This document shows, piece by piece, positions 1 through 5,776 of a stretch of 9,989 bases of DNA. Where the stretch lies: assembly GCA_009923375.1 (NCBI GenBank), contig RFTO01000031.1:1-9989 (forward strand), written 5' to 3'. The stretch comes from Actinomycetota bacterium. Lineage in GTDB: Bacteria > Actinomycetota > Actinomycetes > S36-B12 > UBA5976. The first letter of the stretch is position 1; every line of letters begins with the position of its first letter. A program made the translations under genes and the position numbers. Below the pieces are notes generated by a model. It was not told the origin of the DNA. It searched no databases and saw nothing but the letters and a program-made list of their open reading frames with translations.

Positions 1-367
1 CGACGGCAGTGAAGGGTCGCTCGGGATCAATGGCGGCTTCAGAGACACCGCGCAGCATCTGACTGAGGATTACTCCCGAATTGCCGCGGGCACCGAGTGC
101 GGCCGCTCGTCCCATAGATCTGGCAACGGTCAGGGCATCAGCATCGGCGGGCAGCTCGGCCACAGCCCTGATGGCTGCTTGAAAGGTGGCATTGCTGTTG
201 GTACCGGTGTCGGCATCTGGGACCGGGAACACGTTGAGGTCGTTGATTTGGTCGACATTCTCGGTCAACGCCCGACCAGCCACTTCGATCCACGCGCGCA
301 GAATGCTGCCGCTCGCATGGGTCGCCCGCGCACCCGAGGGCGACGGCGAGGGCAGTGAGGCGGTCAT
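1..367 (-). CDS. DhaL-domain (DAK2/YloV-type) protein, N-terminal part
   Basis: This is the first 122 residues of a protein that continues past the left edge. Residues 44-57 read LNVFPVPDADTGTN, the nucleotide and metal-binding motif of the DhaL (DAK2) domain of dihydroxyacetone-kinase-like proteins. Residues 92-103 read GARGNSGVILSQ, the second conserved block. The full-length family (YloV and the fatty-acid-kinase FakA relatives) has about 500-600 residues, with a DegV-like or phosphatase-like C-terminus that is not visible here. In Firmicutes FakA phosphorylates fatty acids with a FakB partner; the actinobacterial protein next to rpmB is less well defined, so I give no reaction. One oddity is that the usual PDGDTG reads PDADTG, while both aspartates are kept. 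The ATG start has no Shine-Dalgarno but has a TACATT box 8 nt upstream. The gene is divergent from rpmB. Confidence 0.88.
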   Translation of the reverse strand, partial: MTASLPSPSPSGARATHASGSILRAWIEVAGRALTENVDQINDLNVFPVPDADTGTNSNATFQAAIRAVAELPADADALTVARSMGRAAALGARGNSGVILSQMLRGVSEAAIDPERPFTAV

Positions 368-375
368 ACCAGCCC

Positions 376-381
376 AATGTA
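376..381 (-). promoter_or_regulatory. Candidate -10 box for a leaderless DhaL-gene transcript
   Basis: TACATT on the minus strand fits the TANNNT -10 pattern and lies 8 nt before the ATG at 367. Transcription would then start at or next to the start codon. No Shine-Dalgarno is seen, which agrees with a leaderless mRNA. A TAACGC hexamer 16 nt upstream is at best a weak -35. Confidence 0.35.
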
Positions 382-420
382 GCCGCGCCTAGCGCGCGCG
401 TTACGCTATGTCATCGCTAA

Positions 421-450
421 CCGACATGAGTCGGCTGCGGGCTACGCCCG
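421..450 (+). promoter_or_regulatory. Two small hairpins upstream of rpmB
   Basis: CCGAC-ATGA-GTCGG (421-434) and CGGGC-TAC-GCCCG (438-450) are two perfect 5-bp inverted repeats between the divergent DhaL and rpmB starts. They could form in a 5' leader of rpmB, or be part of promoter or operator DNA. I could not identify a convincing -35/-10 pair for rpmB, so the role is open. Confidence 0.25.
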
Positions 451-501
451 GGCTGATTCGAGCTGGAAAGCAACGTACCGATTCCAACCGAAGTTTCGAT
501 C

Positions 502-507
502 AAGGAG
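502..507 (+). promoter_or_regulatory. Shine-Dalgarno site of rpmB
   Basis: AAGGAG stands 6 nt before the GTG at 514 and fixes that GTG as the rpmB start. It contrasts with several neighbouring genes that show no such site. Confidence 0.8.
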
Positions 508-513
508 TTTCCC

Positions 514-702
514 GTGGCTGCGCACTGTGACGTTTGTGGCAAGGGCCCCGGCTTCGGCCACTCGATTTCCCACTCGCACGTCCGCACCAAGCGCATGTGG
601 ATGCCCAACATCCAGCGTGTGCGCGCGATCGTCGAGGGCACGCCCAAGCGCGTGAACGTCTGCACTTCGTGCATGAAGGCTGGCAAGGTCACCCGCGCCT
701 GA
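514..702 (+). CDS. rpmB: Large ribosomal subunit protein bL28
   Basis: This is a 62-residue protein of the usual length for bL28, a structural protein of the 50S subunit. The N-terminus MAAHCDVCGKGPGFG and the central HSHVRTKRMWMPNIQ block are typical of the family. Cysteines C5, C8, C50 and C53 form two CxxC pairs, the zinc-ribbon or 'C+' version of bL28. In actinobacteria with two copies, the C+ form is the one normally made when zinc is sufficient and its C- paralogue replaces it under zinc starvation. Whether a C- copy exists elsewhere cannot be seen here. The GTG start is supported by AAGGAG 6 nt upstream. The gene stands alone on the plus strand, divergent from the DhaL gene and convergent with thiD. 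Confidence 0.97.
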   Translation: MAAHCDVCGKGPGFGHSISHSHVRTKRMWMPNIQRVRAIVEGTPKRVNVCTSCMKAGKVTRA

Positions 703-746
703 CGCGTGCTCGACCTGTCGCCTCATCGATTTCCTGCACCACTCAT

Positions 747-768
747 CCCGCCTTGTTATCAAGACGGG
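747..768. terminator. Possible bidirectional terminator between rpmB and thiD
   Basis: CCCGCCTTG-TTAT-CAAGACGGG forms a 9-position stem with one C/A mismatch and a 4-nt loop. It lies between the convergent stop codons of rpmB and thiD. Neither side has a T-run, so its strength as an intrinsic terminator is uncertain. Confidence 0.45.
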
Positions 769-772
769 CATG

Positions 773-1585
773 TCACATGCCTGCCCGCCACCCATGGCGC
801 AGCGGACCGACTCCACTACCGAGTGAGTACGAATGCTCAATGGCGCCTGTGACATAAGCCTTCGCCGCAGTCACCGCTGCCGGCACGAGTTCACCTGCAG
901 CCAGATGAGCAGCGATAGCACTTGCCAATGTGCAGCCCGTGCCGTGCGTATTCGAAACATGAATGCGCTTTTGTGCAAGCCTCAAGGTTGTCGCGCCATC
1001 GGTTAACACATCCGTGGCATCGCCATCGAGATGACCACCTTTCACCAATGCCCACCCGGCCCCCATATCCACGAGTTGCATAGCGGCGGCGGCTTGCTGC
1101 TCCTCATTCTCAACCGGCTGGCCTAGGAGCAGGGCCGCCTCTGGCAGGTTCGGGGTCACGACAGTGGCAAGGGGTAAGAGGAGGTCTCGCAAAGCCGCAA
1201 GTGCGTCGGCCTCCAACAGTGAGTCGCCATGTTTACTTGAGCACACTGGGTCCAGGATGACGGGAATGTCATCCGCGTACGGCTCAATCAGCGCAGCCAC
1301 AGTGCGTGTGAGTTCTGCGGTTCCGAGCATCCCAATCTTGATTGCAGCGGCACCGATGTCGTCCATGACCGAGCGAAATTGAGCGATGACAGCTTGCACT
1401 GTTGATGGCCAGACACCCTGCACACCCAGGGAGTTTTGCGCAGTGATGGCAGTGATTACCGTCGTTGCGTGCGCTCCATTGGCCATGCAAGCCTTGATAT
1501 CTGCCTGGATTCCTGCGCCACCGCCAGAATCCGAACCAGCGATTACCAGCACGACCGGCGGCACAGGTTCGGCGTCGAGAATCAT
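773..1585 (-). CDS. thiD: Hydroxymethylpyrimidine/phosphomethylpyrimidine kinase
   Basis: The 270-residue product is a ribokinase-fold kinase that phosphorylates 4-amino-5-hydroxymethyl-2-methylpyrimidine and its phosphate to the diphosphate used by thiamine-phosphate synthase. It is cytosolic. Visible motifs are AGSDSGGGAGIQAD (16-29, substrate-binding N-terminus), DPV (112-114), TPNLPEA (144-150), VKGGH (181-185) and HGTGCT (214-219, anion hole and catalytic region). The length is normal for a stand-alone ThiD without a fused ThiE or TenA domain. The stretch after DPV reads CSSKHGD instead of the common MVAKSG type, a modest divergence. The ATG lies 4 nt after the thiL stop and has no strong Shine-Dalgarno, so translation is probably coupled to thiL. 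PdxK-type pyridoxal kinases share the fold, but the thiL neighbour favours ThiD. Confidence 0.95.
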   Translation of the reverse strand: MILDAEPVPPVVLVIAGSDSGGGAGIQADIKACMANGAHATTVITAITAQNSLGVQGVWPSTVQAVIAQFRSVMDDIGAAAIKIGMLGTAELTRTVAALIEPYADDIPVILDPVCSSKHGDSLLEADALAALRDLLLPLATVVTPNLPEAALLLGQPVENEEQQAAAAMQLVDMGAGWALVKGGHLDGDATDVLTDGATTLRLAQKRIHVSNTHGTGCTLASAIAAHLAAGELVPAAVTAAKAYVTGAIEHSYSLGSGVGPLRHGWRAGM

Positions 1586-1589
1586 GTTC

Positions 1590-2585
1590 TCAGCCTAGAA
1601 GTGGGACAGTGTGGTTGGTGAAGTGCTCGTATCCAGCTGCATGGTTCCAGACTTGTGAATCCAGTGTCACTTCACCTCTGCCATTGCTGACTTCTCCCAC
1701 AACGTGCCAACCGACAGGCACCTGGTGGGGTGCGAACGTTGCGATGAAGGCGTGATCTTCTCCCCCTGTCAGCACCCATGTCCACGGATCCACGCGACAA
1801 TCGTCTGCAGCATCTCTGACACAAGCGGCCATCGGGACGCTGGCCTTGTGAATATTGATATCCACCGCCGAAGCGACGGCAATGTGTCGCAGATCGGCGA
1901 TGAGTCCATCGCTGGTGTCAATCATTGAACTCGCAGCCGCTGCTGCTGCTCGGGCGGATGCGTAATTCGGTTGCGGCAGTTGCTGCACGGAAACACACGC
2001 CTCACCTTCGACGCGCCCGCGCATCAGCAGGGCTAAGCCCGCGGCAGCGCATCCGAGCTGGCCGAGCACTGCAACAACATCTCCACTTCGAGCACCGCTG
2101 CGGATCACCGGTGCGACTCCGGCAGTGTCGCCCAGGGCGGTGCCCACCAAAACAATCGTCGGACCTGATGTGGTGTCTCCTCCGACGAACGCGGAGCCCG
2201 CTCTCTCGCACTCGGCGTTAACTCCAGAGATGAGCTCCTGCACCCAGTCTGATTCGAGATCTGCGGGAACGGTCAATGACAGAGTGAATCCCACAGGCGT
2301 GGCACCCATCGCGGCGATATCCGCAATATTGCGCGCCACAATCTTGCCGCCGATCTGAGACGGTGATGACCACTGTCGCCTGAAGTGGACTCCCTCCACC
2401 ATCGCATCTGTGCACATCACCGCATCGCCACTGAGCTTCGCCACGGCAGCGTCATCCCCGATGCCCACGACCACAGAATCTGTGGTGGCCATGCGCTGAC
2501 TGATCCGACGGATGAGCGCGTGCTCACCTAGATCGCCAACTCGCTCGTTGATCGCCCCCACCTCCCTCGCATCGAATATGGGCAA
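1590..2585 (-). CDS. thiL: Thiamine-monophosphate kinase
   Basis: ThiL makes thiamine diphosphate from thiamine monophosphate and ATP, the last step of the pathway. Motifs from the TTG start are GIGDDAAV (41-48), TDAMVEGVHF (59-68), GGDTTSGP (135-142), MIDTSDGL (221-228, metal-binding aspartates) and TGGEDH (273-278). The C-terminus GYEHF matches the family's G-[WY]-x-H-F end. At about 320-330 residues it has normal length. The start is unclear: no in-frame ATG lies upstream before the TAA. TTG 2585 gives 331 residues, with only a weak AGGA nearby. An in-frame GTG at 2561 would give 323 residues and an N-terminus closer to the family norm, but GAGGGAG directly abuts it, too close for a Shine-Dalgarno. 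The gene heads a thiL-thiD pair and is divergent from the lipoprotein gene. Confidence 0.95.
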   Translation of the reverse strand: MPIFDAREVGAINERVGDLGEHALIRRISQRMATTDSVVVGIGDDAAVAKLSGDAVMCTDAMVEGVHFRRQWSSPSQIGGKIVARNIADIAAMGATPVGFTLSLTVPADLESDWVQELISGVNAECERAGSAFVGGDTTSGPTIVLVGTALGDTAGVAPVIRSGARSGDVVAVLGQLGCAAAGLALLMRGRVEGEACVSVQQLPQPNYASARAAAAAASSMIDTSDGLIADLRHIAVASAVDINIHKASVPMAACVRDAADDCRVDPWTWVLTGGEDHAFIATFAPHQVPVGWHVVGEVSNGRGEVTLDSQVWNHAAGYEHFTNHTVPLLG

Positions 2586-2608
2586 GCATCCTGCATCTCG
2601 GTCAGGGC

Positions 2609-2614
2609 TACGAT
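2609..2614 (+). promoter_or_regulatory. Candidate -10 box for a leaderless DUF3515 transcript
   Basis: TACGAT fits TANNNT and lies 6 nt before the GTG at 2621, with no Shine-Dalgarno in between. It sits within about 25 bp of the divergent thiL start, so the two transcription starts must be very close together or overlap. Confidence 0.4.
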
Positions 2615-2620
2615 CTGCCC

Positions 2621-3130
2621 GTGCTTACTGCAGTCCGTCCACCCCAACAGCATGCGCGCCCCACAGTACGCGCACCTCGCGTGTCAGCTGCGCTACTCAT
2701 GATGGCAGCGCTAGCGGGGTGTTCGCATGCGATTTCCGTGAATGTTCCGGTACCAAGCCTTGGTGACGCAACATCCGACACGGCAGTAAAGGATCGATGC
2801 AGTGCAGTGACGGCGACTCTGCCGCAGACTCTCGGCAAGGCTTCCAAGGTGAACGCATCACCGGCATCTGCATTGACAGCAGCCTGGGCAGATGGAGACA
2901 AGGCGGTGACCCTCACCTGCGGACTGCCAGTGGCCCACACACCAACGGAATCTCTCATCACAGTCGACGGTGTCGCCTGGCGAGTGCAGAAGCACACAGA
3001 CGGCACCCAATTCACTGCAGTCGATCGCGTGGTGGCAGTAACGCTTACAGTGCCCAGCGCAGCGATGCCCGCAGCGGCGTACTTAAGCGGACTTGCACTG
3101 CCGATCGCTGTTGCAGCGCCAGCTAAATAA
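2621..3130 (+). CDS. DUF3515-family lipoprotein
   Basis: The 169-residue product has a long basic N-terminal region (R6, R13, R17, R20), a hydrophobic stretch (about 21-32) and the lipobox LAGC with C34 as the predicted lipidated residue. It should be an extracytoplasmic membrane-anchored lipoprotein. The mature part matches what I know of DUF3515: C60, LP (67-68), AAWAD (87-91), TCGLPV (99-104), VDGVAW (115-120), FTAVDR (131-136) and a closing VTLTVPSAAMP block. C60 and C100 may form a disulfide. The family function is not established; its constant place beside ddl in actinobacteria suggests, but does not prove, a cell-envelope role. The GTG start is chosen because the later in-frame GTG (codon 21) would leave only 13 residues before the cysteine and remove the basic region. 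It is convergent with ddl. Confidence 0.85.
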   Translation: MLTAVRPPQQHARPTVRAPRVSAALLMMAALAGCSHAISVNVPVPSLGDATSDTAVKDRCSAVTATLPQTLGKASKVNASPASALTAAWADGDKAVTLTCGLPVAHTPTESLITVDGVAWRVQKHTDGTQFTAVDRVVAVTLTVPSAAMPAAAYLSGLALPIAVAAPAK

Positions 3131-3138
3131 CGCTGACA

Positions 3139-3211
3139 CCACCTAGTTGCAGCAAGTCTGGTGGGCGCCATGTCCCGTTAACTGGCGACAGTTACCGGTG
3201 CAGCCACCGGT
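3139..3211. terminator. Cluster of hairpins between convergent DUF3515 and ddl genes
   Basis: Three inverted repeats lie in series: CCACCTAG with CTGGTGG (3139-3146 and 3158-3164, one T bulged), TAACTG-GCGA-CAGTTA (3179-3194, a perfect 6-bp stem on a GNRA tetraloop), and ACCGGTG-CAGC-CACCGGT (3194-3211, a perfect 7-bp stem). None has a following T-run. Their position between two convergent stop codons suggests termination or 3'-end protection of both transcripts. Confidence 0.4.
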
Positions 3212-3253
3212 GCAGCCACCGCTGTAGCCACCGCTGCAATCAGCGCTGCAATC
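3194..3253. repeat. Imperfect 12-bp tandem repeat, five units
   Basis: Units start at 3194, 3206, 3218, 3230 and 3242. They read ACCGGTGCAGCC twice, then ACCGCTGTAGCC, ACCGCTGCAATC and AGCGCTGCAATC. The first two are identical and each later unit differs from the previous one by one to three bases. A broken sixth unit (AGCGC) continues into ddl, and the array overlaps the ddl stop codon by 2 bases. Within the array, complementary parts of adjacent units form small hairpins. Confidence 0.85.
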
Positions 3254-4400
3254 AGCGCAGACCAGTGCCGCGGCGCAGCGCATCGCGGACGAGGTGATCG
3301 ACCAAAGTCGGGTAGTCCATGCCAGTGGCAGCCCACATACGTGGGAACATCGAGATGGAAGTAAATCCAGGCATTGTGTTCACCTCGTTGACGTGAATGC
3401 TGCCGGCAGAATCGATGAACACATCGATCCGGGCAAGCCCCTCACACCCGAGCACCTCAAAGACGCTGCATGCCAAAGCGCGCACAGCATGGGACTGCTC
3501 AGCCGATAACTCAGCCGGCACAATCAGGTCCACGCTGTCATCGAGGTACTTCGCCTCGAAGTCATAAAACTCATGCCCGCTGCGGACGACGATCTCTGCC
3601 GGCACACTCGCCGATGTATTGCCAAACGCATCAGTGATGACACCGACTTCGATTTCGCGGGCACCCTCAACTGCGCTTTCCACTAACGCCCGCGGATCGT
3701 GAGTGAAGGCCTCGTCGATTGCCCTCATCAACTCATCGCGGTCGTGGGCTTTGCTCACGCCGATGCTTGAACCTGCTCGGGCAGGCTTGACGAATAAGGG
3801 ATAACCGAGGCTCTCGCAGCCGGCAATGAGGCTGTCGGTCGATTGAGCCCACGAACGACGGTTCAGATCCACCCACGAAACGACGCCGATTCCCTCCGCT
3901 TTGAGTAATCGCTTGCATTGGGACTTGTCCATAGCGGCAGCGGAAGCGAACACCCCCGAGCCCACATAAGGAACACCGGCGAGTTCGAGCAGACCTTGGA
4001 TGGTGCCGTCCTCCCCCCAGGGTCCGTGCAGCACAGGGAAGACCACATCAACATCGGACAGGGATGTCGACGTCGCAGCGACCGATTCATCCCCTGCGGT
4101 CGGGCTCACCGCCTCCGCGCTGCGCGTCACTTGCGGCAGTTGACCATCGTGAATCTGTAGGAGCTGCGGATCACTTGATTGAACACTCCATTGCCCCTGT
4201 TGATCAATACCAATAGGGACGACGTGGTAGCCGCCTTCGTGCAATGCCCTGATGATGCTGCCCGCTGACACGCACGAAATCGAGTGCTCACTGGAGCGGC
4301 CACCGAACACAACCGCCACTCGGATACTGCCAGCCGGGCGGTTAGAGACGGAGTCGAGCAGCGATGACTGTGCTGACTGTGGCTCGGGGGCGCTGGACAC
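3252..4400 (-). CDS. ddl: D-alanine--D-alanine ligase
   Basis: This ATP-grasp ligase joins two D-alanines for the peptidoglycan precursor stem peptide in the cytosol. In the 382-residue product I see GGRSSEH (33-39), HGPWGEDGTIQG (125-136), FVKPARAGSSIGV (203-215), the omega-loop FYDFEAKY (278-285), RIDVF (324-328) and NEVNTMPGFTS (338-348), which carries metal ligands E339 and N341. The Lys-Tyr of the omega loop is the D-Ala-D-Ala type rather than the His of VanA-like D-Ala-D-lactate ligases, so a vancomycin-sensitive precursor is expected. The GTG at 4400 leaves about 26 residues before the domain, and an in-frame GTG at codon 28 is possible. I prefer 4400 because TAGTCT lies 6 nt upstream, as for a leaderless mRNA. 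It is divergent from the PLP-enzyme gene. Confidence 0.96.
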   Translation of the reverse strand: MSSAPEPQSAQSSLLDSVSNRPAGSIRVAVVFGGRSSEHSISCVSAGSIIRALHEGGYHVVPIGIDQQGQWSVQSSDPQLLQIHDGQLPQVTRSAEAVSPTAGDESVAATSTSLSDVDVVFPVLHGPWGEDGTIQGLLELAGVPYVGSGVFASAAAMDKSQCKRLLKAEGIGVVSWVDLNRRSWAQSTDSLIAGCESLGYPLFVKPARAGSSIGVSKAHDRDELMRAIDEAFTHDPRALVESAVEGAREIEVGVITDAFGNTSASVPAEIVVRSGHEFYDFEAKYLDDSVDLIVPAELSAEQSHAVRALACSVFEVLGCEGLARIDVFIDSAGSIHVNEVNTMPGFTSISMFPRMWAATGMDYPTLVDHLVRDALRRGTGLR

Positions 4401-4406
4401 AGGTCG

Positions 4407-4412
4407 AGACTA
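4407..4412 (-). promoter_or_regulatory. Candidate -10 box for a leaderless ddl transcript
   Basis: TAGTCT on the minus strand fits TANNNT and ends 6 nt before the GTG at 4400. No Shine-Dalgarno is present in the intervening CGACCT, and no good -35 is seen. Confidence 0.4.
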
Positions 4413-4478
4413 TTGGCAAACAGTGGAGTAACTGGGCACGCGCACGGCACTTTTGCCGCGTCTAGTGCACTCATCCTC

Positions 4479-4484
4479 TAGCAT
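4479..4484 (+). promoter_or_regulatory. Candidate -10 box for a leaderless PLP-enzyme transcript
   Basis: TAGCAT fits TANNNT and lies 7 nt before the ATG at 4492, with no Shine-Dalgarno. A TTGCCG hexamer stands 20 bp upstream, a longer spacing than usual for a -35. This box favours ATG 4492 over the in-frame TTG at 4453. Confidence 0.35.
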
Positions 4485-4491
4485 CGCGAAC

Positions 4492-5655
4492 ATGAGCGAC
4501 CAAAACGACGACCGCCACGCAGTGCCAGGGATTGCCCATGGCCGGCGGCTCCACCCGGCCAGCATCGCTGCTAGCGCTGGCCGACCCACCGATCCAGGCG
4601 CCCCGATGAACACACCACTGGTCGCCACATCCACTTACATCGCTGGCGGATCGATTGGTTATGCCAGGGAGGGCAATCCAACGTGGTTAGCCCTGGAGGT
4701 GGCCCTTGGAGCGATGGAGACGGGTCACAGCGTCGTGTTCTCAAGCGGTTTGGCCGCAATAAATGCGGTGTTGGACACCGTGCCTGCTGCCGCGACGATC
4801 ATCGCCCCCGATCATCCCTACTCCGGTACGGCTGCGCGATTACACGAACTTGAGCAGGACGACCGACTGCAAGTACGGCGCGTAAACATGCACGACACTG
4901 CTGGCGTCATCGAGGCGATGGATGGCGCTGTGTTGGTGTGGCTCGAATCGCCGACGAATCCATTGATGGAGATAGCAGATCTGCGCACCATCATTGACGC
5001 CGCGCGCTCAGCTCACATACCTGTGGCAGTCGACAACACTTTTGCGACCAGCCTGGGCCAGCAGCCGCTTGAGCTCGGCGCGGATTACTCAATTCAGAGC
5101 GCCACGAAGTACATCGGCGGCCACTCAGACTTGCTGCTCGGGGTGGTCACCACCCGGGACCGGGGACTGGCGGAGAAGTTGCAGCAGAGACGAACCCTGC
5201 TTGGGTCAACCCCAGGCAGTTTAGAAACTTGGCTTGCGCTGCGCGGACTGCGCACTTTGCCACTGCGCTTCGAGCGGGCGTGTAGCAACGCACTGGATCT
5301 CGCATCACGTCTGCAATCAGACCCACGCATCAGCTACGTGCTCTACCCGGGCTTGCCTTCGCATCCGCATCACCACATCGCTCAAGAGCACATGCGCGCC
5401 TTTGGCGGCGTTGTGTCGTTCGTCATCAAGGGTGACGCGCAGCAGGCGGAACTTGTTTGCGACTCCACATCCCTCATAGTGCACGCGACTTCACTTGGTG
5501 GAATCGAGAGCACGATTGAGCGTCGTGGACGTTGGGCAGCTGAGCATGCAGATGTGCCACCCGAGTTGATTCGCTTAAGCGTCGGCATCGAACACGTCGA
5601 CGACATTTGGCTGGATTTAGATGCGGCGCTAACAGTTGCGCTCGGTCGCGCCTAA
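4492..5655 (+). CDS. Cys/Met-metabolism PLP-dependent enzyme (cystathionine gamma-synthase/lyase family)
   Basis: From ATG 4492 the product has 387 residues, normal for this fold-type I PLP family. Visible features are YAREGNPT (57-64), the SSGLAA block (84-89), HPYSGT (108-113, Tyr110 stacking on PLP), LESPTNP (151-157), VDNTFAT (180-186, with D181 binding the PLP nitrogen), SATKYIGGHSD (203-213, K206 forming the Schiff base), HATSLGGIEST (331-341) and IRLSVGIE (360-367, R361 for substrate carboxylate). The family covers cystathionine synthases and lyases, O-acetylhomoserine sulfhydrylases and methionine gamma-lyase. The methionine gamma-lyase cysteine of the YGCT motif is glycine here, which argues against that activity, but I cannot choose among the others. 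It lies on the opposite strand inside an otherwise minus-strand block (gpsA, ddl) and is probably transcribed alone. Confidence 0.9.
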   Translation: MSDQNDDRHAVPGIAHGRRLHPASIAASAGRPTDPGAPMNTPLVATSTYIAGGSIGYAREGNPTWLALEVALGAMETGHSVVFSSGLAAINAVLDTVPAAATIIAPDHPYSGTAARLHELEQDDRLQVRRVNMHDTAGVIEAMDGAVLVWLESPTNPLMEIADLRTIIDAARSAHIPVAVDNTFATSLGQQPLELGADYSIQSATKYIGGHSDLLLGVVTTRDRGLAEKLQQRRTLLGSTPGSLETWLALRGLRTLPLRFERACSNALDLASRLQSDPRISYVLYPGLPSHPHHHIAQEHMRAFGGVVSFVIKGDAQQAELVCDSTSLIVHATSLGGIESTIERRGRWAAEHADVPPELIRLSVGIEHVDDIWLDLDAALTVALGRA

Positions 5656-5729
5656 CTTATTTTGCGTCAGTCACGAGGAACGACTCAAAACGAATTAGTG
5701 TGCACACGCTCAGCTATGCGAAAGTGGCG

Positions 5730-5757
5730 GCTCGGCAACAATCGCGGTGTTGTCAGC
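5730..5757. terminator. Possible bidirectional terminator between PLP-enzyme gene and gpsA
   Basis: GCT-c-GGCAACA pairs with TGTTGTC-AGC around a 7-nt loop: 10 base pairs with one bulged C and one G-U pair. It lies in the 121-bp gap between convergent stop codons. A second small repeat, CTGAT-GCG-ATCAG (5768-5780), runs over the gpsA stop. There is no T-run on either side. The rest of the gap shows nothing I recognise. Confidence 0.4.
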
Positions 5758-5776
5758 AGTTGGTGGGCTGATGCGA

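Noticed and set aside
1586..2660. A TPP riboswitch before thiL-thiD
   Set aside because: I found no TPP-riboswitch core (CUGAGA ... ACCUGA-type segments) on the minus strand upstream of thiL, and there is almost no untranslated space.
2608..3171. A 187-codon open frame on the minus strand opposite the DUF3515 gene
   Set aside because: The plus-strand frame has a lipobox and DUF3515 motifs; the minus-strand frame has no recognisable motif and overlaps it entirely.
4453..4491. TTG start for the PLP enzyme, adding 13 residues
   Set aside because: There is no Shine-Dalgarno before it. ATG 4492 has a TANNNT box 7 nt upstream, and the extra residues are not part of the fold.
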